Source of the DNA: Streptomyces sp. NBC_01707
Lineage (GTDB): Bacteria > Actinomycetota > Actinomycetes > Streptomycetales > Streptomycetaceae
Reading direction: 5' to 3'
Assembly (NCBI RefSeq): GCF_041438805.1
Contig: NZ_CP109190.1
Span: forward strand, 744,001-808,000
Length of the DNA: 64,000 nucleotides
Part shown: piece after piece, positions 8,549 through 16,944 of the stretch
Position numbering within the stretch: the stretch's first letter is position 1
Layout of the letters: each line of letters begins with the position of its first letter
The notes under the pieces: generated by a model
The model's input: the letters and a program-made list of their open reading frames with translations, nothing else
Database searches by the model: none
What the model was told of the DNA's origin: nothing
Made by a program: the position numbers and the translations under genes

Positions 8549-9262
8549 GTGGTGGACAGCAGCAAGGATCACGGCCGCACGTCTCCGGACGGTTCGGGTG
8601 TGGAGGCGCCGGAGCGCATCTCACTCGGCGTCCGGGCGCGGGATGCCGTCCGCCAGCGGATCGTCGACGGTCGCTACCCGCAGGGGGCGCGCCTGGTGGA
8701 GCGTGAAGTCGCCGAGGAGCTGCGCATGTCCCGGGTCCCCGTGCGGGAGGCCTTGCGCGCGCTCGTCACCGAGGGCCTGCTCGAACTGCTGCCGCACAGC
8801 GGCGTCCGGGTACGTCGGTTGGAGCGAGTCGACGTGGAGCACCTGTACGAGGTGTGGGAGCCGCTCGCTGTCCAGGCATCGCGTCTCGCGGCCCGCCGTG
8901 TTGCCGGGGCAGTGCCGGGGGACCTGTCGCCCCTGGCCTCGCTGCAGGCTTCCCTCGACCGGGCCGAGCGAGCTGCCGGCGATGGCGACGGAGCGCGCGA
9001 GGTGGCGGCTCACACCGCGTTCCACGAGGACATCGTGGCACTGACCGGCAACCCTCTACTCGCCCGCACCATGGAGCAACTGAGCTGGCAGCTTCAGCTG
9101 TTGTTCGGGATGCGCAAGGAGCCCGCGCACATGCGGGCACAGCACGGGGTGATGTTCCGGCACATCGCGCAGGGCGACGAGGAAGCGGCGGCGGCGAGCA
9201 CGCTGCTGCACGTGCGCGACAGCCGGGCAGTGGCCATCAGGGCGCTGTTCCAGGACACGTGA
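8549..9262 (+). CDS. GntR family regulator, FadR (FCD) subfamily
   Basis: About 237 residues. The N-terminal winged helix is clear (RISLGVRARDAVRQRIVDG, ARLVEREVAEELRMSRVPVR, EALRALVTEGLLELLPHSGV). The helical FCD ligand domain has metal-site-like residues in AHTAFHEDIVALTGN and a late histidine (RHIAQGDEEAA). GTG at 8549 is chosen because GAAGGA lies 8 bases upstream; an adjacent in-frame GTG at 8552 is also possible. It is followed by two exported amidohydrolases, with repeated GTATAC motifs in between, so it probably regulates them in response to a small carboxylate or amide. Confidence 0.9.
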   Translation: MVDSSKDHGRTSPDGSGVEAPERISLGVRARDAVRQRIVDGRYPQGARLVEREVAEELRMSRVPVREALRALVTEGLLELLPHSGVRVRRLERVDVEHLYEVWEPLAVQASRLAARRVAGAVPGDLSPLASLQASLDRAERAAGDGDGAREVAAHTAFHEDIVALTGNPLLARTMEQLSWQLQLLFGMRKEPAHMRAQHGVMFRHIAQGDEEAAAASTLLHVRDSRAVAIRALFQDT

Positions 9263-9265
9263 GAT

Positions 9266-9390
9266 TGGTATACAAAGTCAGCCCTTGAACAAGGGTGTCG
9301 AAAATTCTTCGCGCAGATTGCCTGAAATATGGGCCTTCTGCGAGAAGGGGATCGCTCCTTCCCTGCCACCCTCGCACTCTGGTATACAAA
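9266..9390. promoter_or_regulatory. Two copies of TGGTATACAAA, candidate GntR/FadR operators
   Basis: The 11-base motif TGGTATACAAA occurs exactly at 9266-9276 and 9380-9390. It is centred on the palindrome GTATAC, the kind of TxGTATACxA site used by many FCD-type GntR regulators. The first copy lies just after the regulator stop and the second 38 bases before the amidohydrolase start. Assignment to the neighbouring regulator is inference. Confidence 0.6.
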
Positions 9391-9427
9391 AGGCCAACGA
9401 TCGCCGAACTTGATCCAAGGAGCCCCG

Positions 9428-10708
9428 ATGTGCGTAGAGCCCGCCCCTCCCCCATCGACCCGGCTGACCCGGCGTGGCGTCATCGCGGGTGCCGCAGCGC
9501 TGGCGGGGACCTCAGCTCTCCTTGCCACGGCAACGCCTGACGCGGCAGCTGCCCGCCGGGGCATGTCGTCGGGCGGCGACCTGGTCGTGGACGGCGGCAC
9601 GCTGCTGGACCCGGCCAACGGCGACGTCATCGAGGATGCGGTCGTCGTCGTCAAGGGAGGCATCGTCCGCGCGGCCGGGTCCCGGGAGCACGTCGCCGCA
9701 CACGTCCCCGCCGGCGCGCCCGTCCTGCAGGCGCACGGCCGATGGATCCTGCCCGGCCTGGTCGACGCGCACATCCACCTCAACACGGCGGCCGAAGCCC
9801 GTGACGCGGTACTCAGAGGCGCGACCACCGCGCGCAGCGGGTCGACGAACTTCTACCAGGACATCGCGGTACGGGAGTTGGCCCGCCAGATGCCACAGCA
9901 GGCGCCCCGACTCCGGGCGGCGGGCATCTTCGTGACGCCGGACCTGGGCGACACCATTCTCGCCGACCCGGACCTGGCTCCCCTTGCCCGGCTGCGGGAT
10001 GGTGTGCGCTCGACGGAGGCCCTGCGCCGCGTGGTCGAGGTGAATCTGACGCGCGGTGCCGACACCGTAAAGACCCGGGTGAACGAGCGCGCCGGGCTGC
10101 CCGAGCAGGACCCGCTGGTCCAGGTGTACACCCACGCGCAGCTGTCCACGATCGTCGCGGCCGCCCGCCGCGGCGGCAAGAGCGTGCTGTGTCACAGCTA
10201 CAGCGAGAAGGGCTGCCACGACGCGGTGACGGCAGGAGTCCGCTCGCTGGAACACGGAGTATTCGTCGGCGAGCACACGCTGCACGAAATGCGGAGCCGG
10301 GGAACATACTTCACCCCGACGCTCACCGCGATCGCCGGACTCGTCGACTCCCCGGACCCGATTCTGGCGGAGCGTGGCCGCACGTATCTGCCTGTGCTCA
10401 AGCGAGCGGTGCTGGCCGCGCACGAGCTGGGTGTTCAGCTTGCGGCCGGTACGGACTCCTCGGGCGGCAAGGTGCAGCCCATCGGCCGTGAAGTGGAGTT
10501 GATGCGTGCTGCGGGGCTGCCCGCCCTGGACGCGATCCGCACGGCGACGACCGGCGCGGCCGAGCTGCTCGGCCTTGCAGGGACCGTCGGCCGACTGCGG
10601 CCCGGCTTCACCGGAGACATGCTGGTACTGGACGGCGATCCGCTCGCCGACGTCACCGTTCTCAAGAAGCCGGCGCGCGTGGTGCGGGCGGGCTTTGCGC
10701 TGCAGTGA
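9428..10708 (+). CDS. Tat-exported amidohydrolase (imidazolonepropionase/prolidase-like)
   Basis: About 426 residues. It has a twin-arginine signal (TRLTRRGVIAGAAALAGTSA) with an Ala-rich cleavage region, so the enzyme is probably secreted. The metal-dependent hydrolase barrel shows the HxH motif (LVDAHIHLNT), a Lys-bearing strand (TVKTRVNER), metal-site His in VLCHSYSEKGC and SLEHGVF, and the catalytic Asp in LAAGTDSSGG. AAGGAG lies 5 bases before ATG 9428; the frame is open upstream, but that part lacks a start with a ribosome-binding site. Its partner, a second Tat amidohydrolase, starts 96 bases downstream. Substrate unknown: a cyclic amide, dipeptide or related C-N bond is typical. Confidence 0.88.
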   Translation: MCVEPAPPPSTRLTRRGVIAGAAALAGTSALLATATPDAAAARRGMSSGGDLVVDGGTLLDPANGDVIEDAVVVVKGGIVRAAGSREHVAAHVPAGAPVLQAHGRWILPGLVDAHIHLNTAAEARDAVLRGATTARSGSTNFYQDIAVRELARQMPQQAPRLRAAGIFVTPDLGDTILADPDLAPLARLRDGVRSTEALRRVVEVNLTRGADTVKTRVNERAGLPEQDPLVQVYTHAQLSTIVAAARRGGKSVLCHSYSEKGCHDAVTAGVRSLEHGVFVGEHTLHEMRSRGTYFTPTLTAIAGLVDSPDPILAERGRTYLPVLKRAVLAAHELGVQLAAGTDSSGGKVQPIGREVELMRAAGLPALDAIRTATTGAAELLGLAGTVGRLRPGFTGDMLVLDGDPLADVTVLKKPARVVRAGFALQ

Positions 10709-10804
10709 ATGCCACTCATGGTCCGCGCTGCCTCTACTCAGGGCGTGCGTGCCCTGCGCGCAGCTCCTCCCTCCTCCGACCACAGCTCTGAAAAGGAGCA
10801 TTCG

Positions 10805-12178
10805 ATGCATGCCGAGCCCTCACCCTCCACTTCCGGCAGCCTCTCCCGGCGGGGCGTGCTTGCCGGTGCCGCCGCCCTCGGCGGCAGCGTCGCAGCGCTG
10901 TCCGTGAGCGCTCCTGAGCCCGCCGCCGCAGTGCCGCACTCGGGAGCCGTGCCCCGAGCCGGCGACCGGATCTCCGAGCACGCGGGGCACCGTGCGAACG
11001 CCACGGTCTTCAAGAACGTGAGGCCGTACGGCGCGAAGACACCCGTCGACCTCACTGTGGTGGACGGCCTCGTCGTGAGCGGTCCGGCACCGAAGGGCGC
11101 GACGGTCGTCGACTGCAAGGGCCGGATAGCCCTGCCCACCCTGGTCAACGCGCACGTCCACCCTGACAAGACGTCGTGGGGCGAGCCGTGGGTGACGCGC
11201 AACCCCGCACACTCCATCGCCGAGTACACCGCCGAGGACGTGAAGCTGTACCACGCGCTGCGCACACCGCTGAAGGATCGCGCCCGGCGCCTGATGGCGC
11301 ACGCGGCAGCCCAGGGAACCCGGGCCATGCGCGCACATGCCGACGTGGCGCCCGCGTACGACCTGGCGGGAGTCGAAGGTGTCGCGGCCGCCCGCAAGGC
11401 ACTGCGGCACGCCCTCGACGTGGAGATCGTGGCGTTCCCGCAGCACGGCGTCATTCGCACCCCTGGCACCAAGGAGCTCCTTGAGGAAGCAGCGCGCACC
11501 GGTGCCATCGACCGGGTCGGCGGCATCGACCCGATCGAATTCGACGAGGCGCTCGACGAGCAGCTCGACGTGCTCTTCGGCATCGCCGACCGGCACGGCG
11601 TCGGCCTCGACATCCATCTTCACGAGCGGGGCGGAAATGGTCTGAAGTCGCTCCGCGAGATCATCGCGCGCACCCGAGCGCTGTCGCTCCAGGGCAAGGT
11701 CACCGTCAGCCATGTCTTCTGTCTGCCGGAGCTGACAGCCCTCGAACTCGGCCGGATCGCGGACGACTTGGCCGGCGCCGGCATCTCCCTGACGACAGTG
11801 GCACCCGACTCGAAGCTGGTCCTTCCCCTCGACCTGCTGCGGGACCACGGAGTCCACGTCGGCCTCGGTACCGACGGCGTACGCGACGCGTGGAGCCCCT
11901 TCGGCGACGCGGACATGCTGCACCGTTCCCACCTGCTGGCCTGGGTCCAGGACGTGCGCCTGGACGAAGAGCTGGAAGCCGCCTTCCGGGCGGGCGCCGA
12001 CGGCGGCGCCCAGCTCCTCGGCCTGCCCCGGGTCGACCTGGAGCCCGGCTCCCCGGCCGACTTCTTCCTCGTACGCGGCGAGTGTCTGCCCCAGGTCGTG
12101 GTGGACCTGCCCGCGCGAGACATGGTGGTGCGCGCCGGGCGGATCATCGCCAAGGACGGCGAACTGACCCACTACTGA
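10805..12178 (+). CDS. Tat-exported amidohydrolase, cytosine deaminase-like
   Basis: About 457 residues. The Tat signal is strong (SLSRRGVLAGAAALGGSVAA, then AAAVP). The catalytic domain follows the cytosine deaminase branch: VNAHVHPDKTSWG (HxH), MRAHADVAP, DIHLHERGGNG, TVSHVF and LGTDGVRDAWSPFGDADML with the metal-binding Asp. AAGGAG precedes ATG 10805 by 6 bases. It is unusual for this cytoplasmic family to carry an export signal; together with the upstream enzyme it suggests extracellular attack on an amide or amino-heterocycle. Probably in one operon under the GntR regulator. The insertion-sequence cluster begins right after it. Confidence 0.88.
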   Translation: MHAEPSPSTSGSLSRRGVLAGAAALGGSVAALSVSAPEPAAAVPHSGAVPRAGDRISEHAGHRANATVFKNVRPYGAKTPVDLTVVDGLVVSGPAPKGATVVDCKGRIALPTLVNAHVHPDKTSWGEPWVTRNPAHSIAEYTAEDVKLYHALRTPLKDRARRLMAHAAAQGTRAMRAHADVAPAYDLAGVEGVAAARKALRHALDVEIVAFPQHGVIRTPGTKELLEEAARTGAIDRVGGIDPIEFDEALDEQLDVLFGIADRHGVGLDIHLHERGGNGLKSLREIIARTRALSLQGKVTVSHVFCLPELTALELGRIADDLAGAGISLTTVAPDSKLVLPLDLLRDHGVHVGLGTDGVRDAWSPFGDADMLHRSHLLAWVQDVRLDEELEAAFRAGADGGAQLLGLPRVDLEPGSPADFFLVRGECLPQVVVDLPARDMVVRAGRIIAKDGELTHY

Positions 12179-12623
12179 GCTTGATCGGGTGATGTCGGGC
12201 TGTTCGCCGGACAGCAGGTAAGTGGCTTCGGTAGCCCTGGTGAGGTGAGATATCCGCAGGGCGGCGGCTTGACCGACGCCGAGAGAGCTGCGCGAGAGCG
12301 GATCCGGCTCCGGGCCGTGACTGGTTTCGAGGTCGGCGAGAAGAACCGGGAGATCGCTGCCTCGCTCCGAGTTTCGGAGCGGTCGGTGGAACGCTGGCGA
12401 CGCCAGTGGCGCGAGGAGGGCCTGGTCGGGTTGGCGTCGAAGGGATCGCCTGGCAGGCCTCGACTGTCAGACGTGCAGATAGCCAAGCTGGAATGGGAGT
12501 TGGAGCGCGGCCCGCTGGCCCACGGGTGGGCCGACCAGCGGTGGACGCTGGCCCGGGTGAAGACGATGATCGGCCGCCTGTTCCACGTCTCCTACACGGT
12601 CGAGGGGACGTGGCGGCTGCTAA

Positions 12624-13510
12624 CTGATCGTTTCAGAATGAGGTTCGGAGTCGTCTCAAGCAGATGATGCTGCAGGCGAGTTGGAGCAGTCCGAGGTGGA
12701 GGTCGGCGCGTATCTCGTAGCGGGTGCGGAGGCGTTTGAACTGGTGGAGCCAGGCGAAGGTGCGCTCGACGACCCATCGGGTCTTGCCCAGGCCGGAGCC
12801 GTGCGGGACACCGCGGCGGGCGATCTTGGGTGTGATCCCCCGAGCGCGGACGAGACGCCTGTACTTGTCGTAGTCGTAGCCGCGGTCGGCGAAGAGCCGC
12901 CGAGGCCGGTGGCGGGGCCGGCCGCGCAGGCCACGGATGTGGGGTATGGCGTCCAGCAGTGGCATGAGCTGGGTGACGTCGTGGCGGTTTCCGCTGGTCA
13001 AAGAGACGGCGAGCGGGGTGCCGTGTCGGTCGACGATCAGGTGGTGTTTGCTTCCGGGCCGGGCCCGGTCGACCGGCGAAGGTCCGGTGTGAGCCCCCCT
13101 TTGAGGGCTCTGACGTGCGAGCCGTCGATTGCGGCGTCGTCCATGTCCAGCAAGCCGGTAGCCCGCAGTTCGGCCAGCAGCACCTCGTGCAGCCGGGGCC
13201 AGACACCGGCCTCGGTCCAGTCCCGCAGACGCCGCCAGGCCGTCACCCCGCTGCAGCCGACCTGTTCCGCAGGGACATCCCGCCAGCTCACGCTCTTGCA
13301 CAGCACATAGACGATGCCCCGCAGAGCAGCACGGTCATCCGCCGGCAACCGCCCGGGATACCGATACCGCCGAGGCGCACGGGCCGGCAACAGCGGCGCC
13401 ACACGTTCCCACAAGTCATCAGGCACAAGATCAACAGGCACTCACCAGATCCTGCCGAAACAACACCCAACTGCCAAGCCCCACACCAAACTTCATTCTG
13501 AAACGATCAG
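12624..13510 (-). mobile_element. Complete IS5-type insertion sequence (887 bp) inside the IS630 gene
   Basis: Terminal inverted repeats start CTGATCGTTTCAGAATGA at 12624 and, on the other strand, at 13510; the first 18 bases are identical, and similarity continues (GTT then GG). A 3-base target duplication TAA flanks the element (12621-12623 and 13511-13513). It contains one transposase read on the minus strand in two overlapping frames. Both ends, the duplication and the transposase look intact, so insertion is probably recent. Confidence 0.92.
12633..13441 (-). CDS. IS5 family transposase made by -1 frameshifting (OrfA/OrfB)
   Basis: OrfA runs from ATG 13441 (MPVDLVPDDLWERVAPLLP) to a stop at 13037. 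OrfB is in the -1 frame and ends at 12633, inside the terminal repeat. OrfA carries the insertion-element N-terminal domain and the first catalytic Asp (DDAAIDGSHVRALKGG). OrfB carries the rest of the DDE domain (RPGSKHHLIVDRHG, LFADRGYDYDKYRR, WVVERTFAWLHQFKRL). The frames meet at AAAGGGGGG (complement of 13094-13102), a plausible -1 slip site. A single protein of about 265 residues would carry all three catalytic residues. Two-frame transposases of this kind are known in the IS427 group of IS5. Confidence 0.9.
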
Positions 13511-14263
13511 TAAGGCGGCACGGCTGGTCCTGGCAGCAGCCCGCCCGGCGCGCGATCGAACGCGACGACGACGCGGTGGAGCTGTGGAAAAGGGAAGTCT
13601 GGCCGCGGGTAAGAGCACCGCGGCGGTGAACAACGCCTGGGTGGTCTTCGAGGACGAGGCCGGCCAGGCGATGACACCGCCGCGCGCCAGGACCTGGGGC
13701 CGCCAGGGCTGCACCCCGGTCGTCCGCGTGCGCGGACGTGGCTCGGGCCGGGTTTCCATGGCGGGGATGACCTGCTACGAGCCCGGCGAGCGGTCCCGTC
13801 TGATCTACGCGGTCCGCGAGTACCGAGGCCGCAAGGACGAACCGAGGGGCTTCGGCTGGAAGGACTACCGTGACCTGGTCATCCGCGCCCACACCCAGCT
13901 CGGCGGCCCGATCGTCCTGGTGTGGGACAACCTGCGCATGCACCTGGTCGCGCCACTACGGGAGTTCTTCGAGGCCAACACCGCTTGGCTCACCGTGTTC
14001 CAGTTACCGACCTACGCCCCGGACCTCAACCCGCAGGAGGGCATCTGGTCCCTGGTCAAGCGCGATATCGGCAACCTCGCGGCGGCCGACCTCGGTCAGA
14101 TCACCCAGGCAGTGAAACGCCGACTCAAACAGATCCAGTACCGCCCTGATGGGGTCGATGGCTGTCTCGCCGGCACCGGCCTGAGCATGGATCCGGCTCC
14201 TGACGGACGCGGTGATGTAAATGCCAGACCGCTGACGGCGCCAGGTATGGCAGCATCATCGCC

Positions 14264-14566
14264 ATGTCTTTGCTGACCTGGGACTACGACGGTGATCTGT
14301 TCTGCGCCCTCACCACCGAGACGGGTGCGGGCGAGGGCCGGATGACACATTTCGAGCTCAGCGAGGCCCGCATGGTTCCGGGTGGAGCCTCTTCTATGCC
14401 TGCTTCACCGGCTCCAGGGCCGACAGCCGTGACGGTGCTTGCCTACGCGCCCGAGGAGGAGAAGCCGGCAGAGGTCTACTTCGACGCAACGCAAACGCTG
14501 CCGTTCGCCGTCCTCCAGCACTTCGTGGCGCTCGTCGCCTCACGCCTCGCAAGCACCGGATCGTAG
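14264..14566 (+). CDS. Small hypothetical protein next to IS debris
   Basis: 100 residues, acidic, with no recognised domain. It starts MSLLTWDYDGDLFCALTTET and ends with a helix-like LPFAVLQHFVALVASRLAS. Codon use is only moderately biased (some TCT, TTG and CTT), suggesting foreign origin or low expression. The start overlaps the last codons of the broken IS630 gene by 13 bases. It may be a passenger or host gene displaced by insertion. Confidence 0.5.
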   Translation: MSLLTWDYDGDLFCALTTETGAGEGRMTHFELSEARMVPGGASSMPASPAPGPTAVTVLAYAPEEEKPAEVYFDATQTLPFAVLQHFVALVASRLASTGS

Positions 14567-14901
14567 AGCAGCCGTCCTGTCAGCACGGCGAAACCCTAGG
14601 CCGACATCACGAGTTCAAGTTCAGTAGCGGGTGCCCCGGAAGCAGGCCCGCTCCCGCCTCGGTCGCCGTGCTGCGGCCCGGGTCGGCGGCGGTGGAGATC
14701 GCCGTGGCGCGGGATACGTTTGGTGTGGCGGTCCCGGCATCTTCGGAAGCTCATCGGCGTGTGCATGCGGGCGTCCCGAACGGTGGTCCCCCGGTGGGCG
14801 CCGCTACAGCGATGAGTTCCGGCCGGGCCGCGAGTCTGTTCCGGTGAGCGTCGGAGCACGTCGTACGACGCCGCCCGGCACTGGACACCACGGAGGACAC
14901 C
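14567..14901. other. Intergenic region without supported gene
   Basis: 335 bases. Open frames are short and unlike known families. The segment 14609-14632 (read on the minus strand) is 21/24 identical to 18121-18144 on the plus strand. The ribosome-binding site GGAGGA of the DUF899 gene lies at its right end. Confidence 0.4.
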
Positions 14902-15717
14902 ATGACGACCACGCCCGGCAACACGAGCAGCCACCTCCCCGGGAAGCCGCCCGTCGTCGACCTGGCCAGCTGGCAGGCGGCGCGCGAGAAGCTGCTGGTC
15001 CGCGAGAAGGCGCACACACGTGAGGGCGACGCGATCGCCGCGGCCCGGCGGCGGCTGCCGATGGTCGAGTTCGACGGCGCGGTCGAGGTCACCGGCGTTG
15101 ACGGGCCGGTCCCGTTCCTCGACCTGTTCCAGGGCCGCGACGAGCTCGTGGTCTACAAGCACATGTGGCACGACGGTGCGCCGCACCAGGGGCAGTGCGA
15201 GGGCTGCACCACCACGGCCTGGCACGTCAAGGACGCCGTCTACCTCAACGCCCGGGGCGTCTCGTTCGCCGTCCTGACCTCGGGCCCGTGGGACGAGGTG
15301 GCTCCCTACGTCGAGTTCATGGGTTACACCCAACCCTGGTACTCGGTGCGGGGCGTGGAGGCGCCGGTAGGCGGGGAGATGGGGCACATCACCTGTTTCC
15401 TGCGTGACGGCGACCGCGTGTTCCTCACCTACTCCACGACGGGCCGTGGCAACGAGCCGGTCAACGGGTCCCTCAGCCTCCTCGACATGACGCCCTACGG
15501 CCGCGGCGAGGCGTGGGAGGACAACCCCGAGGGCCGGCGCGTGATCGGCGATGTTCGCGAGGGGTACCCGTCCGAGGGCCGCCAGGCCTGCTGGTACTGG
15601 CGATCGGACGCCGACGGCGTCGCCACCTGGGGCCCGACCAGCCGCCCCGTGCCGCAGTGGACCCGCCCCGGCGCGACCCCCGTGGAGACCCTCGGCCGCC
15701 AGGGCCACCACCACTGA
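14902..15717 (+). CDS. DUF899 family protein (thioredoxin-like fold)
   Basis: 271 residues matching the DUF899 pattern over its full length: PPVVDLASWQAAREKLLVRE near the start, RRLPMVEF, then FQGRDELVVYKHMWHDG with a Cys pair in GQCEGCTTTAWHV. Late segments ITCFLRDGDRVFLTYSTTGRG and LSLLDMTPYGRGE are also typical. The family is thought to have a thioredoxin-like fold; its reaction is not established. GGAGGA sits 5 bases before ATG 14902. It stands alone among mobile-element remnants, with a transposase fragment starting about 260 bases downstream. Confidence 0.88.
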   Translation: MTTTPGNTSSHLPGKPPVVDLASWQAAREKLLVREKAHTREGDAIAAARRRLPMVEFDGAVEVTGVDGPVPFLDLFQGRDELVVYKHMWHDGAPHQGQCEGCTTTAWHVKDAVYLNARGVSFAVLTSGPWDEVAPYVEFMGYTQPWYSVRGVEAPVGGEMGHITCFLRDGDRVFLTYSTTGRGNEPVNGSLSLLDMTPYGRGEAWEDNPEGRRVIGDVREGYPSEGRQACWYWRSDADGVATWGPTSRPVPQWTRPGATPVETLGRQGHHH

Positions 15718-15980
15718 CGCACCTTCGTCGACCGCGTCGGCACCGAAGGCCGTCCCGTAGGCGCTGGGTGCCGCGCGGCAACTCCGGAGGATGCGAACGG
15801 TCCCCCGCGCTCGATCGGCGGGCGTTTCGCCCGGAAGGTGTCTCGGCAGGAGAGGCGCGGTCCAGGCTTGTGAGTCCTACCAGGAGACCTGGTGCACGTA
15901 ACGTCCGCGTACTCGCATGGGCCGTTGATGGTCGGAGTGATGATCGTCCCACGAGGTGGCGCTTCGCCCCCGGTTCGACG

Positions 15981-16170
15981 ATGGCCGACGGACAGTTGGC
16001 GCCGGTGCTCCCCACGGCGCCGGCACGGAGGCAAGCCCGAGAAGGGGGGCCGCTGTCCGGTCCTGGACGTGATCTTCTACCTGGTCGTGAGCGGATCGCC
16101 TGGCGACCCTTGCCGGCCGCCTTCCCGCCGCACCGGACCGACTTCACCGTGTTCCGCGGGTGGGACCCGC
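15981..16170 (+). pseudogene. Degraded IS5 family transposase, N-terminal fragment
   Basis: Three pieces in alternating frames line up with the N-terminal domain of IS5-type transposases. They are MADGQLAPVLPTAPARR (15981 frame), KPEKGGRCPVLDVIFYLVVSG (next frame, from 16021) and RIAWRPLPAAFPPHRTDF then TVFRGW (first frame again). The matching family text is of the type GRPxKxxRRxVVDAIFYxVxSG, then WRALPADFPPW. At least two frameshifts and a missing C-terminal half show it is dead. The 260 bases before it hold no recognised gene. Confidence 0.7.
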
Positions 16171-16284
16171 ACGTGAGGCTCAACGGGGCGCAGCCGTCCC
16201 TATGATGGTGGGCTGACCAACGCCGTCGCCGCATACCCGATCTGGCCCGGCATCGCCGCATTCATCCATGCAGAGGATCTGCCC

Positions 16285-16620
16285 ATGCCCATCCGCCGGA
16301 TCGCCGCTCTGACCACGGTGCCCGCGACCCTGCTGCTCCTGGTCTCATGTGGGAGCAGCGCGGTGCACGGCACCATAACCGAGAAGGAGTACAAGCCGGC
16401 CCGCACCACGTGGACCACCGAGTCGGGCACGAAGAAGCAGTGCAGCACGTCTCGTAGCGGGGGCAAGACCAAGAGGTCGTGCCACTCGGTGCAGACCGGT
16501 ACCCGTCGTGTCCCGCACCGCCATCGCGCGTGCTGGCAGATCGAACTGGACGACGACGCACACGAGCTGTGCATCGCCAAGGACCGGTGGGACAAGGTGC
16601 GTGTCGGCGACCGGTGGTGA
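16285..16620 (+). CDS. Small Cys-rich lipoprotein, function unknown
   Basis: 111 residues. The N-terminus (MPIRRIAALTTVPATLLLLVSC) is a lipoprotein signal with lipobox LVSC at Cys22. The mature part is basic and contains three further Cys (KKQCSTS, RSCHSVQTGT, RACWQIELDD and HELCIAKDRW), which could form disulfides outside the cell. It ends with DKVRVGDRW. Similar short exported proteins occur in actinomycetes and their phages, but I know no function. It lies between two transposase fragments. Confidence 0.75.
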   Translation: MPIRRIAALTTVPATLLLLVSCGSSAVHGTITEKEYKPARTTWTTESGTKKQCSTSRSGGKTKRSCHSVQTGTRRVPHRHRACWQIELDDDAHELCIAKDRWDKVRVGDRW

Positions 16621-16684
16621 GCCGCTGGAATCGCTACCCGGATGGCCGGCGCGGTCCGGATACGACCTCCCCACGATCGTGGTC

Positions 16685-16867
16685 GGGTGCGCAGGCGTAG
16701 GCCTGGTCGCTGCGGGACGTCGATCCCGCGTTCGGCCGGCGGCGCCGCGATCTCGCCGATTGCCCGGCCGGCCGTGGAGGACCCGGCCCGGAAGATCACA
16801 CCGAGGGCCTCCGGGTCGAACCGGTGCGCAGGTGGACCCGGATGACGAGCAGTCGGTCGGTGAGCAC
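16685..16867 (-). pseudogene. Degraded IS5-like (HTH_Tnp_4 type) transposase fragment
   Basis: On the minus strand VLTDRLLVIRVHLRTG (from 16867) is followed, one frame over, by FDPEALGVIFRAGSSTAGRA and IGEIAAPPAERGIDVPQRPG. This is the helix-turn-helix region of transposases whose text reads LTDRLLVTLVHLRxxLxHxALGVIYGVxxSTVxRAI. One frameshift at about 16815 and loss of the DDE domain mark it as a relic. It belongs to a different subgroup, and lies on the opposite strand, from the fragment at 15981. Confidence 0.7.
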
Positions 16868-16944
16868 CGAAGCGTGTCCTGGCCCGGCGCCGGCCCGGCA
16901 CCCTCACGGGTCGCCGGCACATCTGCGCCTGTGTGACGTCGCGG

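Larger units (their letters stand above)
12245..14276 (+). pseudogene. IS630 family transposase, split by an IS5-type insertion and frameshifted
   Basis: The 5' part (12245-12623) carries the HTH region (LRVSERSVERWRRQWREEGL). The 3' part (13514-14276) carries the DDE domain: VVFEDEAG, IVLVWDNLRMH and APDLNPQEGIWS. Removing 12624-13510 and one copy of the TAA duplication rejoins the frame across TWRLL and RRHGWSWQQPARRAIERDD, exactly the text expected in IS630 transposases. A second lesion lies near 13610: the frame reading EVWPRV runs into a stop at 13627, while the catalytic domain is in the -1 frame. This is either a one-base deletion or a natural frameshift. A rare TTA codon occurs in FQLPTYAPD. 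I could not identify the terminal repeats of this IS630 copy. Confidence 0.88.

Noticed and set aside
14790..14880. Peptide RRYSDEF resembling the start of IS3-type OrfA transposases
   Set aside because: Only seven residues match and the following residues do not continue the helix-turn-helix; too short to support a call.
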